NCBI GenBank assembly: GCA_964639245.1
Contig: CAZXCU010000003.1
Location: forward strand, 1 to 64,000
Direction of reading: 5' to 3'
From: SB15 sp964639245
Lineage (GTDB): Bacteria > Chloroflexota > Anaerolineae > Aggregatilineales > J027
DNA: 64,000 nucleotides
Position 1 is the first letter of the stretch, and every line of letters starts with the position of its first letter. The notes beneath the pieces are model-generated. The model was not told the origin of the DNA. It made no database searches and worked only from the letters and a program-made list of their open reading frames with translations. Positions 51,570-59,690 of this stretch are shown piece by piece. The translations under genes and the position numbers were made by a program.

Positions 51570-52148
51570 CTACTTTTTTACATTTGTACATTCTGCATGT
51601 CTAAAGCAGTCTATTACATGGTCATTGACCATGCCTGTGGCTTGCATCAGCGCATAACACACCGACGGGCCAACAAAACGGAAACCACGTTTTTTCATGT
51701 CTTTGCTCATGGCCTGCGATTCGGGCGTTTCGGTGGGAATTTCCGCCAGCGTTTGCCAGGTATTGATTTGGGGCTTGCCCCCCACAAATTGCCAGATATA
51801 CGCATCAAAGCTGCCAAATTCTGCCTGAATTTTTAAAAATGCCTGTGCATTGGTCACGGTTGCCTTGATTTTTGCCCCGTTGCGGATGATGTTCGGATTC
51901 GCCATGAGTTCCGCGATTTTGGCTTCGTCGTAGTGAGCCACTTTGGTCGGGTCAAATTGGTCAAGGGCAGCGCGAAAATGTTCCCGTTTTCTCAAGATTA
52001 GAATCCAGCTTAACCCAGCTTCCATCATTTCAAGAATGAGAAATTCGTACCATTTTTGCTCGTCGTGCAGGGGAACACCCCATTCTTCATCGTGGTAAGC
52101 AAGGTAAAGCGGGTCGGTTGTCACCCATCCGCAGCGTGTGGGGGTCAT
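51570..52148 (-). CDS. tag: DNA-3-methyladenine glycosylase I
   Basis: Removes 3-methyladenine from DNA. It is 192 residues. CGWVTTDPLYLAYHDEEWGV at the start and NDHVIDCFRH near the C-terminus supply the Cys and His ligands of the zinc site of Tag. The substrate-pocket Trp and Glu are in the LILEMMEAGLSWILIL segment. Confidence 0.93.
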   Translation of the reverse strand: MTPTRCGWVTTDPLYLAYHDEEWGVPLHDEQKWYEFLILEMMEAGLSWILILRKREHFRAALDQFDPTKVAHYDEAKIAELMANPNIIRNGAKIKATVTNAQAFLKIQAEFGSFDAYIWQFVGGKPQINTWQTLAEIPTETPESQAMSKDMKKRGFRFVGPSVCYALMQATGMVNDHVIDCFRHAECTNVKK

Positions 52149-52268
52149 AAGCGCTCCATCGTTTTATGCTCAAAAAGCATTATACTCTGGAACAAAATTT
52201 CTAGCGCGCATTTTCAACGACGCGGGGTAATCACCCCAAAAGCGCTGAAAAATCAGTGGTTTAGGAGT

Positions 52269-52796
52269 TCAGCGCCGCACCGGGTTGTTGAGCCGCTCAA
52301 AAATTTCGTACATCAACGCCAGCAGGACTTTTTTCGCGCTGGCAGAATCCTTCGCATCACAGGGGGTAAAACGGGTTGTTTCGGGTTGGTGGAATGTCGC
52401 CCGTAGTTCTTCGATGGGCATGGCATCGGGGTGATTTTGCCAGTTGACCGCGACGATATAGGGGGCAAGGGCGGATTTTTGGAACAAATGTAGCATCGGC
52501 AGTGTGTCTTCTGGCTTGACTGGCAACCGACCATCGACCATGACCACATAACCGAGCAGATTCCGCGAATAATTGATGTCCCATGCAAATTCAAAACGGT
52601 TGATGCCCGATGTGCCAAATAGTTGCAGCGTCAGGTCGTCATCCACCTGATACCGTCCGACTTCTAAGGTAATGCGAGATTTCGAGACCCCTAAATGCAG
52701 GTGTTTAGCAGTGACGGGTATGTCACTCAGGGTTTGAATAAACGTTGTCTTGCCTGACCCAGAGATGCCAGTGACAAGAATAGTTGCGGTTTGCAT
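52269..52796 (-). CDS. Small Ras-like P-loop NTPase (MglA/CvnD-like)
   Basis: A 175-residue GTP/ATP-binding protein. The P-loop is TGISGSGKTTFIQTL (about 9-23). The DxxG-like switch is replaced by LFGTSGINRFEFAWDI (the family form of prokaryotic Roadblock-associated G proteins), and VNWQNHPDA stands where Ras-like GTPases have NKxD. The change of the base-recognition motif makes nucleotide preference uncertain. It may work with a roadblock partner, but none is beside it here. Confidence 0.78.
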   Translation of the reverse strand: MQTATILVTGISGSGKTTFIQTLSDIPVTAKHLHLGVSKSRITLEVGRYQVDDDLTLQLFGTSGINRFEFAWDINYSRNLLGYVVMVDGRLPVKPEDTLPMLHLFQKSALAPYIVAVNWQNHPDAMPIEELRATFHQPETTRFTPCDAKDSASAKKVLLALMYEIFERLNNPVRR

Positions 52797-53088
52797 GGTT
52801 CATGGCCTATAAAGATGAATTTCTCAATTCATCTGATTGTATAATTAATTCTATCTTGATGGAGCAAGATTCAAGAAAAGAAACCACCCCCCATTATAGA
52901 GAGGACACACCAAAAAGAAAAAGGCGAGGTGAATTTTGTACGAAAAAGAGCGATACACCCTTGATTCTGGGATGAAGGTAGCGGCAGAAAAATTATTTTC
53001 TACGCTCATTTTCTCTGTCTGAAACCCGCGTGAACGGTTTTTTTTATCACTTTTTGATACAATCGACTTATAGTTTGGAGCATAGCTG

Positions 53089-53637
53089 ATGGATTTACTG
53101 ACCAAACCCTTCACGGTGGAAGATTTTGATAAATTGCTTGAACTGCCCGAAAACACGGACAAAAATTTTGAATTTATTGCGGGGGAACTTGTCGAAGTGC
53201 CATCAAATCCTTTTTCATCCAAAATAGGAATGCGTTTTGGTCGTTATATCACCGCTTTTGTGGATGATAATAATTTAGGACATGTCACCGGAGAAGCGGG
53301 GCTTTACAATATTTCTGGAGAACGCTATGCCCCGGATGTCGCCTATATCTCTATCCAACGACAAGTCGAGTTGGCAAAAACAGGCGCAAATCCGCTGCCG
53401 CCTGATTTAGCGGTTGAAGTGGTGTCGCCTTCGGATGTAGATAAAAATGTGACGATTAAAGTGGGGAATTATCTGGCGGCAGGAACGGTGGTGTGGCTGG
53501 TGCGCCCCGATGAACAGCAGGTCGAAATTTATGAACCGGGGCAGCCCGTCAAAGTCTTGGGGCAGGCCGATACCCTGCATGGTGGCACTGTCCTGCCCGG
53601 TTTTACCCTGCCCCTCAGCCAGATTTTCAAACTATAA
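53089..53637 (+). CDS. Uma2-family (DUF820) protein
   Basis: A 182-residue Uma2 protein. It has NFEFIAGELVEVPSNPFSSK, RYAPDVAYISIQRQ, PDLAVEVVSPSDVDKNVTIK with the putative catalytic Glu and Lys, then VWLVRPDEQQVEIYEPG and VLPGFTLPLSQIF. It ends one base before the stop of the convergent oxidoreductase gene. About 290 bases upstream are without a gene and I see nothing there except AT-rich sequence. Confidence 0.85.
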   Translation: MDLLTKPFTVEDFDKLLELPENTDKNFEFIAGELVEVPSNPFSSKIGMRFGRYITAFVDDNNLGHVTGEAGLYNISGERYAPDVAYISIQRQVELAKTGANPLPPDLAVEVVSPSDVDKNVTIKVGNYLAAGTVVWLVRPDEQQVEIYEPGQPVKVLGQADTLHGGTVLPGFTLPLSQIFKL

Positions 53638-54276
53638 CTAATTGCTAATCATGGGCGCGTCATGCACATAGGTTGTGGCGGTCACTTGTTGCAGCATAAA
53701 GGTCGCCACGTCCGCCCGTGTGATTTTCGCGCCCGTTCCTTTGCCGACATATCCAACACGAATTTTGCCAAGCGGAGGATTTTCATTCAACACCGGCACG
53801 CGCACAACCACCCAATCCAGCCCGCTTTGTCTAATCACGTTAATATGCCCTTCCGAATCTTTCAGGACGGCAGGCGAAAGCGTCTTGAGCAAAAATTTAA
53901 TCGCATGGTTGAACAATTTCGGCTCATCTTTTTCAAATGCTACACCCGCCCCTGTCAAGGTGATGATGCGTTTTACACCGAGCCGTTTCATGGTTGACAC
54001 AATATTTTGGGCGGCGATGGTGTGCATGTCTGGCTGAATTTTGGGTGAATTGCCCTCATGCCCTAACGCGCTTATCACAACCTCCACCCCCTGAATCGTT
54101 TCCTCCACTTTCGCGGCATCCTGTACTGTTCCCTGAATCACCTGCAAATTCGGATGCTGCACCGTCATTTTAGCAGGGGTGCGTACCAGCGCTTGAACTT
54201 GATGCCCCTGCGCCAACGCCTGTTGTACCAACGGAATCCCCGTCCGACCTGTTGCGCCAAACACCGCAATTTTCAT
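53638..54276 (-). CDS. NAD(P)H-binding oxidoreductase (atypical SDR)
   Basis: A 212-residue NAD(P)-binding protein of the NmrA/YwnB-like type: MKIAVFGATGRTGIPLVQQA with the GxxGxxG loop, VQALVRTPAKM, VISALGHEG, and ITLTGAGVA. It starts at 54276, with GGAG nine bases upstream; earlier in-frame codons have no support. It is divergent from the HxlR regulator gene, which probably controls it. Confidence 0.85.
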   Translation of the reverse strand: MKIAVFGATGRTGIPLVQQALAQGHQVQALVRTPAKMTVQHPNLQVIQGTVQDAAKVEETIQGVEVVISALGHEGNSPKIQPDMHTIAAQNIVSTMKRLGVKRIITLTGAGVAFEKDEPKLFNHAIKFLLKTLSPAVLKDSEGHINVIRQSGLDWVVVRVPVLNENPPLGKIRVGYVGKGTGAKITRADVATFMLQQVTATTYVHDAPMISN

Positions 54277-54317
54277 CGGTTTCATCTCCATTTCACTTTT
54301 GCTATCATTATTCAAGC

Positions 54318-54338
54318 TACTCACGTTTTGCTCAAGTA
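54318..54338. promoter_or_regulatory. Candidate operator in the HxlR/oxidoreductase divergent region
   Basis: TACT (54318-54321) and AGTA (54335-54338), a short inverted repeat similar in form to the TACT-AGTA boxes bound by HxlR/YodB regulators. Position between the two divergent starts fits auto- and cross-regulation; the arms are short, so this is tentative. Confidence 0.35.
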
Positions 54339-54380
54339 AGCACAATTTTGTGGTGTAGTATCAAAAAAGGAACGAATGCG

Positions 54381-54713
54381 ATGACGATGGTAGAAACGCC
54401 CGCTAAACTTGGAAAATGCCCGGTGGAAACCACGCTGGATATTATCGGGGGCAAATGGAAACCGCTGATTTTGTATTTTCTGCTGGATGGCACAAAGCGT
54501 TTTGGCGAACTCAAAAAAAGGATGCCGGTGGTGGTCACGCAGCGCATGTTAACCAAGCACCTGCGCGAACTCGAAGCCGACGGCATTGTTCACCGTGAAA
54601 TTTACAAGGAGATTCCGCCGCGAGTCGAATATTCCCTGACGGAAAAAGGCCGCAGCCTCCAACCCCTGCTTGATATGATGTTACAATGGGGTATCGAACA
54701 CGGAGAAAACTAA
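54381..54713 (+). CDS. HxlR-family transcriptional regulator
   Basis: A 110-residue winged-helix regulator: LGKCPVETTLDIIGGKWKPL with the conserved Cys, LDGTKRFGELKKRMP, VTQRMLTKHLRELEADGIVH, YSLTEKGRSLQPLL. This family often senses electrophiles through the conserved Cys. ATG 54381 has AAAGGAA upstream. It is divergent from an oxidoreductase gene, the usual target of such regulators. Confidence 0.9.
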   Translation: MTMVETPAKLGKCPVETTLDIIGGKWKPLILYFLLDGTKRFGELKKRMPVVVTQRMLTKHLRELEADGIVHREIYKEIPPRVEYSLTEKGRSLQPLLDMMLQWGIEHGEN

Positions 54714-54735
54714 CAGACCGATGTGAAGGAACAGC

Positions 54736-57700
54736 CTATGCCCGAAATTCGGACGGCAGACCGTTCACAATCTTGACCGTCTCCACGCTGACCGTTATCA
54801 CTTGCCCCACTAGGCGCACAGTGTACCGTTCATCCTCAGGATTGTTTGGGTCGGACGTAATGCCGCTGCGGTCATCGGTTTTGACCTGATATTGATCCAC
54901 CACCCATTCTAACGCGCTGCGATTGCCCAAGCGATAGGCGAAGGCTTCCGCCGGAATCCCCTTGAGCGTGAGGTAGTCATTGACGATGAGGGTGTCGTAG
55001 GTTTTGTAGCGGTTTTCACCCTCACCCCCGGCCCCTCTCCCATCAAGGGCGAGGGGTGTTTCTCCCTTCTCCCCTTGTGGGGGAAGGGTTGGGGATGGGG
55101 GGGCATCTTTCAGGCGCATTTTTTCCACGCGGAAACTCGGCAGCAACGCCTTATTTTCGACCCACGTCAACGGATATTCCTTCGCGGATTCATACCCCAG
55201 ATGCAAGTCCGCCAGCGCTTTGCCCGCGTGGGAAAATGCCCAGAAATCCGGCGCGAAGGGCAAACGCGGCAATTCCCGTTTCAGATTATCCGCGTAGCGT
55301 TCCCGATAGCCCGGATGATGCAGCAACCCGTACACGTAATAAAAAATATCCCATTTGCTGATTTTTTCATCGGCGTAGTGGGTGTGGAACTGCGCCAGCG
55401 CCCAGTCGGTGATATTTTCCCGCCGATTGTCCCCATTTTCATCATAGACATAGAAGGGGAAACACTGGCAAGCACCGCCAAAACCTACAAAAGCCAAATT
55501 AGGGATAACATTCAATATAATGGAATAAAAATCCTTTTCGTTTCCGATGCCTGATACACAGATAACTTGGTTATCTATCTGTTGTACCAGCGTGGACTCT
55601 CTGCTCCCTTCCCCATTGCGATGGGGAAGGGTCGGGGATGGGGACGGAAAAATGCTTGGAAAAACATACACTTCTTCGTTCAGCACGCGGTCAAAAAAGA
55701 GGTATTTTTTAGTGAAAGGACGATAAAGACTGACGCGCACTTTTGAATCGTGATATTCAGCATAATTGCCGCGTTGTAAATCGAGTTTTAGGTCACGACT
55801 CCATTTAATTTTGTCGTACCGCACAAAACTATCCACGTCTTTAGGACGACCCGCCCGCTTGTAACGGTCAACTTCGGCATTATACTGCTCAATAAAATCT
55901 TGAATCTCGGTGATGAGCTTGGCACGGTCAAAATCATAGGCGATTTCATCACGCGAAGTCGCAACGCCGCGTCCATAGATTTTGAAAATCGCTTGAGCAT
56001 CTAAACCTTTAACGGCTTTGGTTTCTTTGCTGCCCATCGGCAAAAAGATAGCAAATTCATCGGCGTTTTCGGCAATGCGCCATGTGTGGCGGGAGTCGGG
56101 CGTGAGGGGGTGAAAGTGGCGTGCGGAGAGGATTTTTTCCTCACCCCCCGGCCGCGTTTGTGTGTCCTCACCCCCCGACCCCCTCTCCACAAAGCGGAGA
56201 GGGGGAGTCAAGGAATCTTTTGGACTCCCCTCTCCATTTTTTGGAGAGGGGCTGGGGGTGAGGAAAGAATCACTGGGGGTGAGGAATTCATTAATCGTCG
56301 CCAAAACCCCGTTCATCTCCGTCAGCACCTCCTCATTCTTAAACCGAATCACCCGCAAGCCTTGATGCTCCAAAAAGGTCTGCCGTACTGCGTCCTGTTC
56401 GGCGGTGTAGTCGTGAATCGACCCATCCACTTCGACAACCAAGTGGGCTTCGGAACAATAAAAATCAACAATGAAGCGGTCAATCGGATGTTGACGACGA
56501 AATTTAAACCCATTGAGTTGGCGGTTTCGCAGGCGCTGCCAGAGCGCTTCTTCGGCGGGGGTGGGTTCGTGGCGCATTTGCCGTGCGAGGGGTTTGAGTT
56601 TTTCCCAGAGTTCGCGGGTGGTGTAAATGGGAGGGTGTTTTTCCTCACCCCCCGGCCGCGTTTGTTTTTCCTCACCCCCCGTCCCCCTCTCCACAAAGCG
56701 GAGAGGGGGAGTCAAGGAGTCTTTTGGACTCCCCTCTCCATTTTTTGGAGAGGGGCTGGGGGTGAGGAAAGAAGCCGTGGGCGTGAGGAATCCAGACAAC
56801 CACGCCAATTTCTCCTCCTTGCGCCAGAACTCCGGTACGCGATGATAAAACAACTGGCTTTCCGCATGTGCCGAATTGCGAATCGCAATCGTGATGCCAA
56901 CCCCCACCTGAATCCCGAAAACATTATGCGTCGTGCCGCTCAATTTAGGATTCTGGCGCACGTTGCCATGCAAATCGATATGATAAATCCGGGTGAAATC
57001 CTGTAATAAATGTTTTCGCATCCCATCAAAAGCAATCTGGTCAACAAAACTATTGTTGGAGACAAAACACACAATGCCGTCACTACCGTTTAATCTGTCG
57101 GTTGCCCATCGAAAAAATTTGACGTACACATCGGACAAGGCATTTTTATTGCTGGCTTGCGAATCGCGTGCATAAGTCGCCGCGACTCGCTTATCAATCA
57201 CGTCATATTTGCGGTTTTTGTTGTTGTCATTTTCGTTCAACTGCCCCACGTTGTAGGGCGGGTTGCCCAGAATGACCGTAATTGCCGCGCCTTTTTGCCG
57301 CTCGACCCGTTCGGTGTTTTTCTCGGTCATGAAGGCAAAACTTTTCTGTGCGCTTTCCGCCAAATCCAGCGTGTCCACAAAACACAGCCCCTCAAAGGGT
57401 TCATACGTTCCCATCAACTCGTAATATTCGTGTTCGATATTCAGCGACGAGACGTAGTAGGGCAGCAGCATCACCTCATTGGCAAACAACTGATTTTTAT
57501 AGACTTTGGCTAACTGGTGTTTGGGGATGCGATTCATCAGGTTAATGATGAAATTGCCCGTGCCGGTGGCGGGGTCAAGAATCACCACCTCATCATCATA
57601 AATATTGAGGTTAAATTCGGTCTGCAAGACTTCTTCCACCGCCGCGCACATAAAATCAACAATTTCCTGCGGGGTGTAAACAATGCCGTGGGTGTCCGCG

Positions 57701-58599
57701 ACTTTGACCGAGTAGCCCTGAAAAAAGCGTTCGTACACGGTGTTGATAAAATGCTGTTTTTCATCGAAGGTTTTCAGGCTGCGGGCGGTGTTTTCAATCG
57801 CCACATAAAAGCGTTCCACGTCCTTAAAAAAGTCGTCGCGGCTGAAATGTTGGGCGGTCAGGGCATCAATGACTTTTTCAACTTCGGCGGCAATCACATT
57901 GCGGCGGGCAAAGTCCGGGTTGTTAAAGACACTTCGCATCAAACGGGCGGTCATCAGGTGCTGAATCAGCATCTCGTCCACCGCTTCACGGCTGATATTC
58001 GGGTTGAGCGATTGCTGGCACAGGTCAAAAAATTGGGTGTAGGCGGCTTGAAATTTTTTGTTCGATTGGTGGGCGGTTTGCAGCAGGGTTTTGAGCCGTT
58101 CGCCTAAATCGGGGATTTTGGCCTGAAAATCCAGCACCGCATTTTCAAAGCCCTGAAAATCGGGTTGGCTGTACTGGTAAAAAAGCTGGAGGAGTTCGCC
58201 AATTTGTTTGGGGTCGGTCAAATCGGCGGTAAAAACACGCTCATCATGCTGGTAAAGAACGGCTTGGCGGGTGTCCTCAAAAATAATATTGCTGGTGGGG
58301 TAGCCAACCAGAATTTTTTGGGTAATTTCTTTCTGTAAATCGTCTTTGGAGTCCTTCGCTTCCCAGTACCCATACGGCAGCTGCCAGTTGTCCTTGAGAA
58401 CACCATCCACGCGGATTTTGCGTCCGCCGCTTTTTTTCATGACGTGTTCTTCAATGAGCGTCCATTTTTGGGTTTTGGCGGTGTCTTGCAGCAAATTGCC
58501 AAACGCCCGCCGCACACTGCCTTCGGAACTGACCTGCTGATGGTCGTAGGCTTGTTTATCGGCAAAATATTTCTGGATCGCTTTGTCGTAAGTTGGCAT
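54736..58599 (-). CDS. ISP-like restriction-modification enzyme with inserted DUF559 cassette
   Basis: A 1287-residue nuclease-methylase. Early, RVDGVLKDNWQ and GYWEAKDSKDD (about 70-80) form a PD-(D/E)xK-like site. The methylase has motif I VVILDPATGTGNFIINLM at about 340 and GNPPYNVGQ at about 443, and a C-terminal ISP-type region (DIFYYVYGLLHHPGYRERYA). No helicase domain is present, unlike LlaBIII-type enzymes. Between about 603 and 822 the frame runs through two 154-bp repeats and a complete DUF559 nuclease (MRHEPTPAEEALWQRLRNRQ, RQHPIDRFIVDFYCSEAHLV, VVEVDGSIHD), which separates LAWLSG from RHTWRIAENADEF of the host protein. Two further palindromic repeats are translated at about 989-998 and 1165-1194. 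The reading frame stays open throughout. Confidence 0.88.
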   Translation of the reverse strand: MPTYDKAIQKYFADKQAYDHQQVSSEGSVRRAFGNLLQDTAKTQKWTLIEEHVMKKSGGRKIRVDGVLKDNWQLPYGYWEAKDSKDDLQKEITQKILVGYPTSNIIFEDTRQAVLYQHDERVFTADLTDPKQIGELLQLFYQYSQPDFQGFENAVLDFQAKIPDLGERLKTLLQTAHQSNKKFQAAYTQFFDLCQQSLNPNISREAVDEMLIQHLMTARLMRSVFNNPDFARRNVIAAEVEKVIDALTAQHFSRDDFFKDVERFYVAIENTARSLKTFDEKQHFINTVYERFFQGYSVKVADTHGIVYTPQEIVDFMCAAVEEVLQTEFNLNIYDDEVVILDPATGTGNFIINLMNRIPKHQLAKVYKNQLFANEVMLLPYYVSSLNIEHEYYELMGTYEPFEGLCFVDTLDLAESAQKSFAFMTEKNTERVERQKGAAITVILGNPPYNVGQLNENDNNKNRKYDVIDKRVAATYARDSQASNKNALSDVYVKFFRWATDRLNGSDGIVCFVSNNSFVDQIAFDGMRKHLLQDFTRIYHIDLHGNVRQNPKLSGTTHNVFGIQVGVGITIAIRNSAHAESQLFYHRVPEFWRKEEKLAWLSGFLTPTASFLTPSPSPKNGEGSPKDSLTPPLRFVERGTGGEEKQTRPGGEEKHPPIYTTRELWEKLKPLARQMRHEPTPAEEALWQRLRNRQLNGFKFRRQHPIDRFIVDFYCSEAHLVVEVDGSIHDYTAEQDAVRQTFLEHQGLRVIRFKNEEVLTEMNGVLATINEFLTPSDSFLTPSPSPKNGEGSPKDSLTPPLRFVERGSGGEDTQTRPGGEEKILSARHFHPLTPDSRHTWRIAENADEFAIFLPMGSKETKAVKGLDAQAIFKIYGRGVATSRDEIAYDFDRAKLITEIQDFIEQYNAEVDRYKRAGRPKDVDSFVRYDKIKWSRDLKLDLQRGNYAEYHDSKVRVSLYRPFTKKYLFFDRVLNEEVYVFPSIFPSPSPTLPHRNGEGSRESTLVQQIDNQVICVSGIGNEKDFYSIILNVIPNLAFVGFGGACQCFPFYVYDENGDNRRENITDWALAQFHTHYADEKISKWDIFYYVYGLLHHPGYRERYADNLKRELPRLPFAPDFWAFSHAGKALADLHLGYESAKEYPLTWVENKALLPSFRVEKMRLKDAPPSPTLPPQGEKGETPLALDGRGAGGEGENRYKTYDTLIVNDYLTLKGIPAEAFAYRLGNRSALEWVVDQYQVKTDDRSGITSDPNNPEDERYTVRLVGQVITVSVETVKIVNGLPSEFRA
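55017..55104. repeat. Palindromic repeat inside the restriction-methylase frame
   Basis: Two hairpin units (CCCCTCTCCCATCAAGGGCG with AGGGG; CCCTTCTCCCC-TTGT-GGGGGAAGGG) translated as Pro/Gly-rich sequence such as PPSPTLPPQGEKGETPLALD. It sits where ISP-type relatives would have a short linker. Confidence 0.7.
55606..55631. repeat. Palindromic repeat inside the restriction-methylase frame
   Basis: Perfect 11-bp stem CCCTTCCCCAT / ATGGGGAAGGG around TGCG. Translated as SPTLPHRNGEGSRE between EVYVFPSIFPS and NQVICVSGIG, which should be adjacent in the native protein. Confidence 0.8.
56134..56791 (-). mobile_element. DUF559 nuclease cassette between direct palindromic repeats
   Basis: Two 154-bp copies, 56134-56287 and 56638-56791, match nearly base for base at a constant offset of 504 with no indel. 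Each contains a CCCCTCTCC..GGAGAGGGG hairpin set. The 350 bases between them encode a full DUF559 (VSR-like) domain of about 110 residues, with Asp in IVDFYC and Glu-Val-Asp in VVEVDG. The whole block lies in frame in the restriction-methylase gene. It looks like a repeat-bounded mobile unit; mobility is an inference. Confidence 0.65.
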
Positions 58600-58614
58600 G
58601 TTTGGTTCTCGGTT

Positions 58615-58706
58615 GTAGGGGCGGGGACAAGTGCGCTTGCGAACGATTCCAGCCCTTGTATATGGAAATGCTGGGCGGAAATCGCTGTGCTTGTCTCCGC
58701 CCCTAC
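58615..58706. repeat. MITE-like inverted repeat before the restriction-methylase gene
   Basis: A 92-base element: 17-bp arms GTAGGGGCGGGGACAAG (58615) and its inverse at 58690-58706 with one mismatch. There is an inner imperfect hairpin and no coding capacity. The 58766-58850 stretch next to it carries, on the minus strand, an unassigned open tail (LSEEEMARLDTVTGMTRDLE). Confidence 0.65.
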
Positions 58707-58855
58707 CGCTATTATGCCCTGAACGGATTATTGTGCAAAATTTTCCCCCGTAAGCGGCAGGTTTCAGTCCTCATTCGCCATTTCCAAATCCCGCGTCATG
58801 CCCGTCACCGTGTCCAGCCGCGCCATTTCTTCCTCGCTTAAGCATCCCGTCTTAT

Positions 58856-59518
58856 GTGCTGACCGGACTCCATCGGCTTTATGCCCGGCTACCCGAACCG
58901 CCGGATGTTTTTGAGGAAAAACCGCTCGATGAGGCCCTTGCCCAACAACAACTGACTCCGCCGCTGGAATGGGAAGTCACCGTCACGCCTGACGCATGGC
59001 AGGTGTGTATGGCCTATGGCGAACGCTTGCGACACTGGTGTGATCCTGAACAAGTCCATGAATTGGACGAGCAGCTCCGCCCGGTCTATGGCCGGCTGCA
59101 TGTGCAAGCCCTCAAAATTGCCCTTCTGCTGGCTGCCCTCCATTGGATCGACACCGACACGGACAAACCGACGGTCACGCTCAAGGAGTGGCACATCGTC
59201 GAAATACTGGCCGAATATCTGCGTGCCAGCGCCCATGAACTTGGCAGCTTGCTCGAACGCAGTGGCGAAGCCAGCCGCGAACAGCGCTTGCAAGAGCGGA
59301 TGCTTGCCCTCTTTACGGCAGGCGGCACGATGGGTCGTCCCCTCCGGGATGTCTATCGGCTGCTCCACTTAACCGCCAAACCGGCCCGCCAGATGGCCGA
59401 TGATCTGGTACTGGCGGGTCTCCACGTCAAAAGTCCGGTGGACGGAGCCGAAGGCTATATCGCCCGTTTGTCACACGAATTTCAGCCTGTGTCACAATGT
59501 CACAATTTCCATTTCTGA
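58856..59518 (+). pseudogene. Truncated DUF3987-like (primase/helicase-associated) fragment
   Basis: A 220-residue open frame without a convincing start. It resembles the C-terminal part of DUF3987-type proteins of plasmids and integrative elements: RLYARLPEPPDVFEEKPLDE, VQALKIALLLAALHWI, then VEILAEYLRASAHELGSLLE. The N-terminal catalytic portion, usually several hundred residues, is missing. It is the only mobile-element replication relic seen. It lies between the restriction-methylase and the CRISPR array. Confidence 0.55.
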
Positions 59519-59690
59519 TGTGATATCGATGAATTCTAAGCTTATTTTACCGGAATAATATTGACCTGTCCTATTTATATCGGAATAGACCACACAATAA
59601 CATTCGTTATTCAGTTCAATTTTAGTATTCTTCAATTTAGGTTATTTGATGGAACTGAAATCTATGATTGCCTCATGGAAGCAAAAACAG
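59519..59690 (+). promoter_or_regulatory. Putative CRISPR leader
   Basis: An AT-rich stretch of about 170 bases right before the first repeat, unlike the GC-rich DNA on the left. TTGACC at 59561-59566 is a good -35; a -10 at the right spacing is weak (AATAGA). The repeat 3' end ATTGGAAC has the form of the 8-nt crRNA handle, which agrees with transcription rightwards from here. Confidence 0.5.

Noticed and set aside
58600..59690. Integrated plasmid or phage boundary with attachment sites
   Set aside because: Only a truncated DUF3987-like frame is present; I found no tRNA, integrase or flanking direct repeats to define an element.
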